Of a stretch of DNA of 64,000 nt, positions 16,725-25,019 are shown piece by piece (positions within the stretch are counted from its first letter, which is position 1; every line of letters starts with the position of its first letter). The stretch is from RAM1 sp040376925 (GTDB taxonomy: Bacteria > Pseudomonadota > Gammaproteobacteria > Burkholderiales > Burkholderiaceae_C): the NCBI GenBank assembly GCA_040376925.1, contig JBEIPU010000003.1, forward strand, positions 12,647 to 76,646. Direction: 5' to 3'. The translations under genes and the position numbers were made by a program. The notes under the pieces are model-generated. The model saw only the letters and a list, made by a program, of their open reading frames with translations, had not been told where the DNA came from and did no database searches.

Positions 16725-16955
16725 CTAGATTCGCCAGTCGTTCCCGCGCAAGGGCTTGTCACGCACAGGCCATACGGGGCAAAGCATCTGCACCACTTCC
16801 ATCAGGCTCAGCCACTCGGCAATGGGGTCATCGCCAGACGCCTTGTCCTGTTGCCGCTCAAAAGGTACCCCTGCCTCGCGTACCAGCACTGCATCTGCAT
16901 TGGCGCGGTCTGACGCCGGGTCAGCGTCCGCACCGGCGTCACCCGAGGAGTTCAT
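16725..16955 (-). CDS. Small hypothetical partner of the nucleotidyltransferase
   Basis: 76 aa, beginning MNSSGDAGADADPAS and ending in a tryptophan- and arginine-rich tail (LCPVWPVRDKPLRGNDWRI). The start lies inside the end of the nucleotidyltransferase gene (17-base overlap), so the two are translated together. No domain is recognised. The arrangement, a nucleotidyltransferase followed by a short overlapping gene, recalls toxin-antitoxin or minimal nucleotidyltransferase pairs, but no HEPN motif (Rx4-6H) is visible. Confidence 0.6.
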   Translation of the reverse strand: MNSSGDAGADADPASDRANADAVLVREAGVPFERQQDKASGDDPIAEWLSLMEVVQMLCPVWPVRDKPLRGNDWRI

Positions 16956-17457
16956 CAAGGAGTTCCGGTTTGTCGAACAAGGAAAAGTATTCACGCAACT
17001 CATCCATGTCGAGCGAACCGCGGTGTACTTTAAGCAGTGCGCGAATGTCGTCCAGGTCGCGCGTTCGCGTTGCATCGTTCACGAAGCCCTGCAGCTTGAA
17101 GCCTATGAGTCCTTCGACGCTGATGATGCGCATGCGGCCCATGGGGGTTTCGCGCTCGGCCGCCTGCGCGAGCAGGCGGCGCGCCAGGGGGCGACGCGCG
17201 TACAGCAAATCCAGGCCTTCTGTAGCGCGCACATAGTTGGCGGCATCTTCACTGCGGTACAGGCACTGGTAGCCCAAGCCCAGCAGTGCATCGTGCACCC
17301 GGTCCGCAGCTTCAGCCTCCACCAGAAAGTCCACATCCTGGGTGGCGCGCACCACCTGGTGGGCAACCACTGCCAGGCCTCCGATCAATGCCGGTGCTGT
17401 ACCGTTGCGCGTGAACATGCTCAGTGCTTCGCGGATTTGTTCGGCCAGGTTTGACAT
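16939..17457 (-). CDS. Nucleotidyltransferase-fold protein (MNT/AbiEii-like)
   Basis: 172 aa. The pol-beta-type nucleotidyltransferase core is seen in PALIGGLAVVAHQVVRATQDVDFLVEA split around the GG and the metal-binding DVD pattern. Later come IISVEGLIGFKLQGFVND and RDLDDIRALLKV, typical of DUF6036/AbiEii-like proteins. Such proteins transfer nucleotides to RNA or protein and often act in toxin-antitoxin or antiphage pairs. The overlap with the 76-aa gene suggests a functional pair. It is not clearly part of either flanking operon. Confidence 0.72.
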   Translation of the reverse strand: MSNLAEQIREALSMFTRNGTAPALIGGLAVVAHQVVRATQDVDFLVEAEAADRVHDALLGLGYQCLYRSEDAANYVRATEGLDLLYARRPLARRLLAQAAERETPMGRMRIISVEGLIGFKLQGFVNDATRTRDLDDIRALLKVHRGSLDMDELREYFSLFDKPELLDELLG

Positions 17458-17555
17458 ATCCCGTCGGGCATAGGGTGAATGCAGGCATCATAGCGGCCGC
17501 TTGGGGCCTGGCGGCCCCCACCGACAGCGTTGCGCGCAATGCCGCAACCCGCAGG

Positions 17556-19085
17556 TTACGGGCGTACCGGCAACCGCAACGTCACCGCCGTCCCCACGCC
17601 TTCGCGACTGTCAACGCCCACCGTGCCGCCATGCAGCTCGGCAATGCGCTTGACGATGGCCAGGCCCAGGCCCTTGCCGCCCTCGCCGGTGGCCGGCGCC
17701 GCGCTGTGGCGGGCCTGGTAGAAGCGGTCGAACAGATGCGGCTGGTCCGCCGGCGCGATGCCGGCGCCGCTGTCGCTCACGCCCAGCAGCAGCCAGCCGT
17801 CGGCCTGGCGCGCCTGCAGCGTGATGCGCCCGCCCGCGGGGGTGAACTTCAGCGAGTTTTCCACCAGGTTAGCCAGCGCCCGCTCGATCAGCTCCACGTC
17901 CACCCGCGCATGCAGCGCGGTTTCCTGTGCCACCAGCGTCACGCCCTGGGCGCCGGCGCGCGCGGCAAAGCGCATGGCCACGTCATTGAGCAGGTCGTCC
18001 AGCGCCAGCTCTTCGGGACGCAGCTCAAACGCGGGTTCGTCCAGTTGGGCCAGGTCGCCCATGGCCTGCACCAGGCGCGCGGCGTTGCGGGTGTTGCGCA
18101 GGGCCACGCTGATCAACTCGCGGTCTGCGGTGCGGTCGCCATCGTGGCCGGTGGTGCGTTGCGGGTCGGACCAGCGGTTGTCCAGCGTCTCCAGGCAGGC
18201 CGTGGTGGCCGTCAGCGGCGAGCGCAGGTCGTGCGACAGGTTGCTGACCCCTTCGCGGCGGAAATGGTCCAGCCGGCGCAGCGTGACCCACTGGCTGCGC
18301 AGCGTCTGCAGCATGGCCTGCATGCCGCGCGCCAGCTGGCCAAATTCATCACGCGCGTCGGTGCCCGGCACCTGCGCCAGCGCGGGCAGGGGCGCGGCGG
18401 GGGCGGGGCCGTCCAGGCCGTCACGCGTCACGTCGCTCACGGCCGCCGTCAGGCGCGCCAGCGGGCGCGTGACGGTGGCCGTGACCCAGGCCGCCAGCAC
18501 CGCCATGCCCACCACCACCAGCAAAATCATCATCAGCCCCGGCTGCGCCAGCGTGCCGCGCAGTGTGGCCACGCGGTCGGCGCTGAAGGGCATGGGCTGG
18601 CACACGAAGTACAAAAATCCGTCCACTGCAGCGTCGGGGCGGATCGACTGCTGGCGCAGCGGCCGCGCCGCCACCACGGCCGGCTTGGCCGGGTCGGCCG
18701 GGTCGGTGCCCATGACGTAGGTGACCGGAGCGGCACCGGCCGCCTGGCGCACTGGTGCCATGGGCACGCGGTAGCCGGGCGGCAGGCTCACGTCGCCCGA
18801 CGCCGCCAGTACCGCGCCCTGGGCGTCCAGCAGGTACAGGCGCACGCCGGGCTCGTACAGCACCAGGTTGCGCAAAAAGGCCGCCACCTGGTCGGGCGCG
18901 CGGCGGTGGCTTTCCAGCAGCTCGGGGTGCTGCTGCGCCACGCGCTGCAAAAAGGCGTCGGCCCGCTGGTAGGCCGATTCGTACTCAAACCGCTGGAACG
19001 CCAGCACCACCGTCACCAGCACGCCAATGGCGGTCAGCAGCCCCGCCAGCAAAATCGTCAGCGCGATCTTCAGGCGCACGCTCAT
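17556..19085 (-). CDS. Sensor histidine kinase
   Basis: 509 aa. A first membrane helix (residues 7-29), a periplasmic sensor domain of about 180 residues, a second helix (LMMILLVVVGMAVLAAW), a HAMP linker, then HisKA with the phosphorylated His285 in SNLSHDLRSPLTA. The ATPase domain has N-box ANLVENSLKF, G1 DSGAGIAP and G2 GKGLGLAIVKRIAELHGG. ATG 19085 overlaps the response regulator stop as ATGA, so the pair is translationally coupled. The periplasmic domain is unlike familiar ligand folds, so the signal is unknown. Its neighbours suggest control of the adjoining operons. Confidence 0.92.
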   Translation of the reverse strand: MSVRLKIALTILLAGLLTAIGVLVTVVLAFQRFEYESAYQRADAFLQRVAQQHPELLESHRRAPDQVAAFLRNLVLYEPGVRLYLLDAQGAVLAASGDVSLPPGYRVPMAPVRQAAGAAPVTYVMGTDPADPAKPAVVAARPLRQQSIRPDAAVDGFLYFVCQPMPFSADRVATLRGTLAQPGLMMILLVVVGMAVLAAWVTATVTRPLARLTAAVSDVTRDGLDGPAPAAPLPALAQVPGTDARDEFGQLARGMQAMLQTLRSQWVTLRRLDHFRREGVSNLSHDLRSPLTATTACLETLDNRWSDPQRTTGHDGDRTADRELISVALRNTRNAARLVQAMGDLAQLDEPAFELRPEELALDDLLNDVAMRFAARAGAQGVTLVAQETALHARVDVELIERALANLVENSLKFTPAGGRITLQARQADGWLLLGVSDSGAGIAPADQPHLFDRFYQARHSAAPATGEGGKGLGLAIVKRIAELHGGTVGVDSREGVGTAVTLRLPVRP

Positions 19086-19807
19086 GCAGCAGTGGCCTCC
19101 CGCATGCGGTAGCCCGCCCCCCGCACGGTCAGGATGATCTGGGGCTTGAGCGGGTCGGCCTCCAGCTTGGCGCGCAGGCGGTTGATGTGGGTGGTGACGG
19201 TGTGCTCGTAGCCGTCGTGGGTGTAGCCCCACACGGCGTTGAGCAGCTGCCCGCGCGAAAACACCCGCCCCGGGTGGCGTGCAAAGTGCAGCAGCAAATC
19301 AAATTCCAGCGCGGTGAATTCCATGACACCGCCGCGCAGGCGCACCTGGCGCTTGGCCGGCTGGATCTCCAGCTCGCCGTTGGTGATGGGGGCATCCGCC
19401 GGCGCGGCCCCGGGGGCGCTGGCGGCACGCACCAGCTCGGCGCGACGCAGCAGCGCCTTCACGCGCGCCAGCAGCTCGGCCAGGGAGAACGGCTTGGTCA
19501 GGTAATCGTCGGCGCCCAGCTCCAGGCCCAGCACGCGGTCCAGCTCGGTGGACTTGGCCGTGAGCATCAGGATGGGGGTGGCGCAGCCGCGTGCGCGCAG
19601 GGCCTTGCACACGTCCAGGCCGTCCATGTGCGGCATCATCAGGTCCAGCACCAGCAGGTCGGCCGGCTGGCGGTCCTGCGCGGCCAGGGCCTCGCGCCCG
19701 TCGCTGGCCTGCACCACGTCGTAGCCCGCGCCCTGCAGGTTGAGCGCCAGCAGGTCCCGGATGTCGGTCTGGTCTTCGGCGATGAGGATGCGTTTCATGG
19801 GCTCCAT
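19082..19807 (-). CDS. OmpR/PhoB-family response regulator
   Basis: About 240 aa. The receiver domain has the acidic pair (ILIAEDQTD), the phosphoacceptor Asp in LLVLDLMMPHMDGLDV (about residue 52 from the MKRIL start) and the KPFSLAELLARV end. A C-terminal winged helix follows (HPGRVFSRGQLLNAVWGY, TVTTHINRLRAKLE, VRGAGYRM). Two starts are possible, ATG 19807 (MEPMKR) or ATG 19798 (MKRILI); the second fits the family better. It is the first gene of the two-component operon, facing the sigma factor gene across a region with tandem 11-bp repeats suited to this regulator type. Confidence 0.93.
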   Translation of the reverse strand: MEPMKRILIAEDQTDIRDLLALNLQGAGYDVVQASDGREALAAQDRQPADLLVLDLMMPHMDGLDVCKALRARGCATPILMLTAKSTELDRVLGLELGADDYLTKPFSLAELLARVKALLRRAELVRAASAPGAAPADAPITNGELEIQPAKRQVRLRGGVMEFTALEFDLLLHFARHPGRVFSRGQLLNAVWGYTHDGYEHTVTTHINRLRAKLEADPLKPQIILTVRGAGYRMREATAA

Positions 19808-19842
19808 GGCCCGTGAGTCATGGCGGGGCCTGCTTTCTTACC

Positions 19843-19864
19843 CAATTGTTATCCAGTTGTGATC
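19843..19864. promoter_or_regulatory. Tandem 11-bp direct repeat, candidate OmpR/PhoB-type binding site
   Basis: CAATTGTTATC (19843-19853) is followed immediately by CAGTTGTGATC (19854-19864), identical at 9 of 11 positions. PhoB/OmpR-family regulators bind head-to-tail as dimers on direct repeats with an 11-bp period, about one helical turn. The site lies between the response regulator start (19807) and the sigma factor start (19928), and is AT-rich compared with its surroundings. Confidence 0.55.
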
Positions 19865-19927
19865 TTTCGTGAGGGCGGCGTGAGCCTGGGCGCCCACAGT
19901 CCATCCATCGACACCGAAGGACACACC

Positions 19928-20488
19928 ATGCAAGCCCCCACACCCGCCCAGACCGACGCCCTGAACCCGCTTGACTGCGTGGTGGAGGGCGCCCAGCTGC
20001 ACCCCCACCGCGCCTACCTGCTGCGCGTGGCCCGCAACAAGCTGCGCGACCCGGCGCTGGCCGAGGACGCAGTGCAGGATGTGTTCGAGGCCGTGCTGGC
20101 CGGTCGCGCCCGGTTTGGCGGGCGCAGCGCCCTGCGCACCTGGCTCACCGGCATCCTGCTGCACAAGGTGACCGACCTGCAGCGCCAGGGCATGCGCTAC
20201 TGCGCGCTGGACGCCGGGCGTGACGACGATGACGAAGCTGCCGACGCGCACGACACCGCCTGCGACGCCCCCGGCCCCGAAGACAGCGCCGGGCAGCGCG
20301 AGCTGCTGGCGCGCACGCTGGCCTGCATCGACCGCCTGCCCGCTGCGCTGCGCGACGTGATGTGGCGCCGCGCCATCCATGACGAGCCGACCGAAACCGT
20401 GTGCCGCCAGCTGGGCATCACGCCCGACGCGATGTTTGTGCGCCTGCACCGCGCCCGCCGCCAGATTGAAGCCGCCGTGCTGTGCTGA
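19928..20488 (+). CDS. ECF-like RNA polymerase sigma factor
   Basis: 186 aa. Region 2 is seen in YLLRVARNKLRDPALAEDA and VQDVFEAVLAGRARF, with the helix RTWLTGILLHKVTDL. Region 4 is at the C-terminus, ETVCRQLGITPDAMFVRLHRARRQIE split across the helix-turn-helix. An acidic linker of about 30 residues (GRDDDDEAADAHD) separates them. ATG 19928 has GAAGG seven bases upstream. No anti-sigma gene follows, which is unusual for this class. The next genes (APH kinase, glycosyltransferase, nucleoside hydrolase) may be its operon mates or targets. Confidence 0.82.
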   Translation: MQAPTPAQTDALNPLDCVVEGAQLHPHRAYLLRVARNKLRDPALAEDAVQDVFEAVLAGRARFGGRSALRTWLTGILLHKVTDLQRQGMRYCALDAGRDDDDEAADAHDTACDAPGPEDSAGQRELLARTLACIDRLPAALRDVMWRRAIHDEPTETVCRQLGITPDAMFVRLHRARRQIEAAVLC

Positions 20489-20568
20489 CCGCGCGCGCCT
20501 GAGGGCCCGTTAGCATTCAGGCTTTCAGACTCTGCACCCGTGGGCCAGCCCGCGGCCCCTGCCCGCCC

Positions 20569-21645
20569 ATGCCTGACGACAGCGCCACCTTGACCGCCCG
20601 CCTGGCTGCTGCCCTGCAGGGCAGCAACAGCCCCTGGGCCGGCGCTGCGCTGGAGCGCCTGCCTGACAAGGGCCTGGCGCACGACCATGTGCGCATCAAC
20701 GGCAGCGGGCTGCTGGCGCGCATCCCCAAGCAAAGCCAGATGCGCCTGGCGCCCGCCGACAACCTGGCCTACCAGGCCGCGTGCTTTGAACGCGCCGCCG
20801 TCGGCGGCCATGCCCCGCGCCTGCACGGCGTGCTGGCGCCGTCGGCCCAGTTACCGCGTGGCGCGCTGCTGGTGCAGGAGGTGGTGGGCCGCGCGGCTGC
20901 CCTGCCGGCTGATCTGCCCGCCATCGTGCAGGCGCTGGCCGCGCTGCATGCGCTGCCCCTGCCCGCGCCGCACGCGCGCCGCCCGCTGCTGGACGACGCC
21001 GATGCGCTGGCCGCACTGTATGAAGAGCTGGCGCAGCAGGCGCAGTACCTGGCGGCGGCTGGCGTGGCCCCCGCCGTGGCCCGTGCCGTGACGCAGGAGC
21101 TGCAGCGGCTGAACGCGTTGTGCGCCGCCGACGCCCGGCCGCCGCGCCACCTGATCGCGTTTGACGGCCACCCGGGCAACTTCATCGTGCAGGGCCACGG
21201 GCACGCCGTGCTGGTGGACCTGGAGAAATGCCGCTACAGCTACCCCGCGCTGGACATCGCCCATGCGACGCTCTACACGTCCACCACGTGGGACGAGGAA
21301 TCCAGTGCCGTGCTCACGCCCGCACAGGTGCAGGGCGCCTACGCCGCCTGGGCGGCCGCCGTGGGCCCGCGCGTGGCCGGCCCGGCGCAGGCCTGGCATG
21401 TGCCGCTGCGCCGCGCCATGTGGTTGTGGTCCATCACCTGGTGCGCCAAATGGCGTGTGCTGTCTGCTGCCGGTGCGCCGCTGGATGCGGCGGGCGAGGA
21501 CTGGTCCGCCGGCCAGAGTGACGCCGCACTGGTGGCCCATGTGCGTGGCCGGGTGGACCATTACCTCGGCGCCGATGTGGTGGCGCGCATGCGGGACGAA
21601 TTTGACGCGCTGGAGGCTGCACTGGCCCAGGCGCCTGCTTCATGA
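20569..21645 (+). CDS. APH-family small-molecule kinase
   Basis: 358 aa with the aminoglycoside phosphotransferase/choline kinase fold. The catalytic loop appears as IAFDGHPGNFIV (the family pattern is HGDLHPGN), and the metal-binding Asp follows in VLVDLEKCRYSYPALDIAH. The catalytic-loop His-Gly of the family is replaced by Phe-Asp-Gly-like residues but Asp and Asn remain. The substrate is unknown. Its stop overlaps the start of the glycosyltransferase fusion (ATGA), suggesting that it phosphorylates an intermediate or product of that pathway. No strong ribosome-binding site precedes the ATG. Confidence 0.74.
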   Translation: MPDDSATLTARLAAALQGSNSPWAGAALERLPDKGLAHDHVRINGSGLLARIPKQSQMRLAPADNLAYQAACFERAAVGGHAPRLHGVLAPSAQLPRGALLVQEVVGRAAALPADLPAIVQALAALHALPLPAPHARRPLLDDADALAALYEELAQQAQYLAAAGVAPAVARAVTQELQRLNALCAADARPPRHLIAFDGHPGNFIVQGHGHAVLVDLEKCRYSYPALDIAHATLYTSTTWDEESSAVLTPAQVQGAYAAWAAAVGPRVAGPAQAWHVPLRRAMWLWSITWCAKWRVLSAAGAPLDAAGEDWSAGQSDAALVAHVRGRVDHYLGADVVARMRDEFDALEAALAQAPAS

Positions 21646-22952
21646 CGCTGGCCATCATCGTGCCCGTGCTGAACGAAGGCGCCGCGCTGGCCGCGCGGCT
21701 GCAGGCGCTGCAGCCGTTGCGCAGCCGGGGCGCCGAGCTGATGGTGGTGGACGGCGGCAGCACCGATGGCAGCGTGGCTGTGGCCGCAGCGCTGGCCGAC
21801 CAGGTGCTGACCGCGCCGCGCGGGCGCGCCGCCCAGATGAACGCCGGGGCCTGCGCCACGCGGGCCGGCACGCTGCTGTTCCTGCATGCCGACACGCAAC
21901 TGCCGCCCGACGCCGATGCATTGATTGAACAGGCCCTGGATGCCGGCTGTGCATGGGGCCGATTCGACGTGCACATTGCCGGTGCCCACCCACTGTTGCC
22001 CATGGTGGCGGCTTTCATGAACGCGCGCTCGCGCATTACCGGCATCGCCACCGGCGACCAGGCGATGTTTGTGCGCCGGGCCGTGTTCAACGCCGTGGGC
22101 GGTTTTGCGCCGCAGCCGCTGATGGAAGACATCGCCCTGAGCCGCCGCCTGCGCGCCGTGGGTGCCCCGGCCTGCCTGGCCGCGCGCGTCATCACATCGG
22201 GCCGCCGCTGGGACGAGCACGGCCTGTGGCGCACCATCGCTTTGATGTGGCGGCTGCGCGCGGCGTACTTTCTGGGGGCCAGCCCGCAGGCCCTGGCCGC
22301 GCGCTACGGCTATGCCACCCGCGCACCGGCAGCGCTGGCCATCCTGGCCAAGGCGCCGGTGCCGGGTCTGGCCAAAACCCGGCTCATTCCCGCTTTGGGT
22401 GCCGCCGGTGCGGCCCGCGCGCAGCGCGGCTTTGCGCTGCAAACGCTGGCCACCGCGCGCGCCGCAGCCACCGGCTCCGTGGCGCTGTGGTGCGCGCCCG
22501 ATGCACGCCACCGTTTCTTTGCCGCCTTGCGCGCGCGCCACGGCGTGGCCTGCGAGACGCAACCCGGCGGCGACCTGGGGGAGCGCATGGGCATGGTGAT
22601 GCGCCGGCACTTTGCCGCTGCGCCCGCGATGCCGCTGCTGATCGTGGGCACAGACTGCCCGGTGCTGACGCCGGCGCACCTGCAACAGGCCGCTGACCTG
22701 CTGCAGAAGAACGACGCCGTGCTGATCCCGGCCGAAGACGGCGGCTATGTGCTGATCGGCCTGCGCCGGCCCCTGCCTTCGGTATTTGAAGGCATCACCT
22801 GGAGCACGCCGCAGGTGCTGATGCAAACCCGCGAGCGGCTGCTGGCTGCGGGCGTGAGCTGGCAGGAGCTGCCCGCGCTGTGGGATGTGGATGAGCCGCT
22901 GGACTGGGCGCGGTGGCAGCGCCAGCGCGACAAGGAGAAACGCATTGACTGA
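21642..22952 (+). CDS. Fusion of two arsenosugar-type glycosyltransferase domains (TIGR04283 + DUF2064/TIGR04282)
   Basis: 436 aa. The first 225 residues are a GT2-type glycosyltransferase: LAIIVPVLNEGAAL, ELMVVDGGSTDGS, RAAQMNAGA and LLFLHADTQLP (the metal-binding pattern), as in TIGR04283 proteins. The second half is a DUF2064 nucleotidyl-/glycosyltransferase domain with AILAKAPVPGLAKTRL, VGTDCPVLT and IPAEDGGYVLIGL, as in TIGR04282. These two families were named from association with arsenosugar genes; they are usually separate genes, here they are one chain. No arsM or radical SAM arsS is in this window, so arsenic involvement is an inference. It is coupled to both neighbours by overlaps. 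Confidence 0.85.
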   Translation: MTLAIIVPVLNEGAALAARLQALQPLRSRGAELMVVDGGSTDGSVAVAAALADQVLTAPRGRAAQMNAGACATRAGTLLFLHADTQLPPDADALIEQALDAGCAWGRFDVHIAGAHPLLPMVAAFMNARSRITGIATGDQAMFVRRAVFNAVGGFAPQPLMEDIALSRRLRAVGAPACLAARVITSGRRWDEHGLWRTIALMWRLRAAYFLGASPQALAARYGYATRAPAALAILAKAPVPGLAKTRLIPALGAAGAARAQRGFALQTLATARAAATGSVALWCAPDARHRFFAALRARHGVACETQPGGDLGERMGMVMRRHFAAAPAMPLLIVGTDCPVLTPAHLQQAADLLQKNDAVLIPAEDGGYVLIGLRRPLPSVFEGITWSTPQVLMQTRERLLAAGVSWQELPALWDVDEPLDWARWQRQRDKEKRID

Positions 22953-23946
22953 GGCCCTGACACTTCAACGCCCCGACGACTGGTACCGCGCCCGCCTGGC
23001 CCCGCCCACCGGCCGCGTGCGCGTGGTGATCGACACCGACACCGCCAACGAAATAGACGACCAGTTTGCCCTGGCCTGGGCGCTGCGCTGCCCGCAGCAG
23101 CTGGACGTGGTGGCGGTGTATGCCGAGCCGTTCTCCTTTGCGCACCGGCGCGCCAGTTACCCGGCAGGCGCGCACGACGCGCCGCCGTTCAACCCGCCGG
23201 CGCAGGGCATGGAGCGCAGTTACCAGGAAATCATCAAGGTGTACGGGCTGCTGGGCCTGCCGCATGCGGGCCGCGCATACCGCGGCGCTGCGGCCTACAT
23301 GGCGCAGCCGCACACGCCGGTGCACAGCGAAGCGGTCGACCACTTGATTGCCACCGCGCGCGAACACACGCCCGACGGGCCACCCCTGTATGTGCTTGCG
23401 CTGGGCTGTGTGACCAACATTGCCAGTGCCTTGCTGCTGGCGCCGGACATTGCCGGGCGCATCGTGGTGGTGTGGACCAGCGGCTACCCCAGCCACGCGC
23501 CGCACATCAACCACAGCTTCAACCTGGAGCAGGACCTGTGGGCCAGCCAGTGGCTGCTGGACAGCGGCGTGCCCCATGTGTACCTGCCCGGCTACCATGT
23601 GGGCGCGCAGCTGCGCCTGTCGCTGGCCGAGGTGGATCGCTACGTGCAGGGCAGCGGCCCCATGGGCAGCTACCTGCACCAGCTGTTCACCCACAACCCG
23701 TTGTGGAGCATTCTGGGCACCCATCCCACGCAGGCCGGCGAGCCGCACAGCTGGGTGATCTGGGACCTGATCTGCATCGCCTGGGTACTGAACCCCGCCT
23801 GGGTGCCCAGCGAACTGGTGCGCACACCGGTGCTGACTGACGACAAACGCTGGCTGGCGCAGCCGGGTCGGCACTGGATGCGTGAAGGCCATGCAGTGGA
23901 GCGCGACGCGATTTTCAATTCCTTGTTTGATGCGCTGCGGCGTTAG
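22945..23946 (+). CDS. Nucleoside hydrolase family protein
   Basis: 333 aa. The calcium-binding, ribose-binding motif is VVIDTDTANEIDDQFALAW near the N-terminus, and the usual VLALGCVTNIASAL follows. Such enzymes split the N-glycosidic bond of a (deoxy)nucleoside to base and sugar. The start is TTG 22945, supported by a full AAGGAG seven bases upstream, and overlaps the preceding stop by 8 bases. Being coupled to an arsenosugar-type glycosyltransferase fits a pathway in which adenine is removed from a 5'-modified adenosyl intermediate before glycosylation, but ordinary nucleoside salvage is also possible. Confidence 0.88.
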   Translation: MTEALTLQRPDDWYRARLAPPTGRVRVVIDTDTANEIDDQFALAWALRCPQQLDVVAVYAEPFSFAHRRASYPAGAHDAPPFNPPAQGMERSYQEIIKVYGLLGLPHAGRAYRGAAAYMAQPHTPVHSEAVDHLIATAREHTPDGPPLYVLALGCVTNIASALLLAPDIAGRIVVVWTSGYPSHAPHINHSFNLEQDLWASQWLLDSGVPHVYLPGYHVGAQLRLSLAEVDRYVQGSGPMGSYLHQLFTHNPLWSILGTHPTQAGEPHSWVIWDLICIAWVLNPAWVPSELVRTPVLTDDKRWLAQPGRHWMREGHAVERDAIFNSLFDALRR

Positions 23947-24001
23947 GCCGCCCGGCGCCGCCGAAGGAAGGTTTGCCAGAATTGAAGGTTTTTACTGAAT
24001 C

Positions 24002-24024
24002 AAAAGCAGCTTGATGCTGCTTTT
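24002..24024. terminator. Rho-independent terminator after the nucleoside hydrolase gene
   Basis: AAAAGCAGC (24002-24010), loop TTGAT, GCTGCTTTT (24016-24024): a perfect 9-base stem with A and T runs at its ends. It follows the plus-strand operon that ends at 23946 and precedes the Tim44-like gene. Confidence 0.8.
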
Positions 24025-24086
24025 ATCTTCTGCCCCGCGCGCGTAAGGTCTGTGCCTCAATCCGATTTCTCACGAAGGAGACCCTC

Positions 24087-25010
24087 ATGAAAAAGGTAAT
24101 TGGTCTGGCCGCACTGGTGCTCGCCCTGGGCACCACGATGGCCTTTGACGTTGAAGCCAAGCGGCTGGGCGGCGCCAAGTCCAGCGGCATGCAGCGCCAG
24201 CAGACGACGCAGCCTGCCACCCCCGCCAACACGCCCGGCTCACCGGCACAGGCAGCACCCGCTGCCGGCGCCGCCGCAGCTGCAGCCGCGCCCGCCGCCG
24301 CAGCGGCCAAGCGCAGCTGGATGGGCCCGATCGCCGGCCTGGCAGCCGGCATTGGCCTGATGGCGCTGGCGTCCCACTTCGGCTTTGGCGAGGCCATGGC
24401 GAATTTCATGATGATGATGCTGCTCGGCCTGGTCGTGCTGGCGGTGGTCGGCTTTGTGATGCGCAACCGCATGGCGCGCAACGCCACGCCCGCCGCGGCA
24501 GGTGTGGGCGCTGCCGGGCGTACCGGCGGCAGCTTCGGCGGCGGCTTTGGCAGCCAGCCCGCAGGCGGCACGCGCATCGGATCGGCCTTGGGCGGCGTGA
24601 GCGCTGCGGCGGCGCAACCGTCGGCCATCCCGGCGGATTTCGACGCGGCGGGCTTTGCGCGCAACGCGACCCAGCAGTTCCTGGCGCTGCAGGCGGCCAA
24701 TGATGCGCGCGACCTGCAACGTCTGCGCGACTACCTCACGCCCGAGATGTTCGAGGAAGTGCGCGCGGATCTGGAAGCACGCGGCGACGCACCGCAGCAG
24801 ACCCAGGTGTTCGGCCTGAACGCCCAGGTGCTGGAAGTGGTGGAAGAAGGCGACCGCTACATCGTGAGCGTGCGCTTCACCGGCGGCATCCGTGACCAGG
24901 CCCATGCCGACACGGAAGACCTGGACGAAGTCTGGCACCTGACCAAGCCGCGTACCGGCTTTGGTGGTTGGGTGGTGGCCGGCATCCAGCAGGTCACACC
25001 GGGCGCCTGA
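24087..25010 (+). CDS. Tim44-like domain inner-membrane protein
   Basis: 307 aa. A signal-like N-terminus (MKKVIGLAALVLALGTTMAF), an Ala/Pro-rich stretch (residues 45-75), one or two membrane helices with an unusual run of methionines (NFMMMMLLGLVVLAV), a Gly-rich linker and a C-terminal Tim44-like domain (ATQQFLALQAANDARDLQRL, YLTPEMFEEV, VSVRFTGGIRDQ, FGGWVVAGIQQV). Bacterial Tim44-like proteins are membrane-associated and poorly understood. AAGGAG precedes the ATG. It stands alone between two terminators. Confidence 0.85.
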   Translation: MKKVIGLAALVLALGTTMAFDVEAKRLGGAKSSGMQRQQTTQPATPANTPGSPAQAAPAAGAAAAAAAPAAAAAKRSWMGPIAGLAAGIGLMALASHFGFGEAMANFMMMMLLGLVVLAVVGFVMRNRMARNATPAAAGVGAAGRTGGSFGGGFGSQPAGGTRIGSALGGVSAAAAQPSAIPADFDAAGFARNATQQFLALQAANDARDLQRLRDYLTPEMFEEVRADLEARGDAPQQTQVFGLNAQVLEVVEEGDRYIVSVRFTGGIRDQAHADTEDLDEVWHLTKPRTGFGGWVVAGIQQVTPGA

Positions 25011-25019
25011 ACCCGATCA

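Noticed and set aside
16640..16730. Possible remnant of an insertion sequence end near the DEP operon promoter
   Set aside because: The stretch around GACTTGTTCAGAGCTTCCC looked familiar, but no inverted partner, target duplication or transposase could be found.
20569..21645. Aminoglycoside resistance kinase
   Set aside because: Only the broad APH fold is supported, and its coupling to a glycosyltransferase operon suggests a metabolic role.
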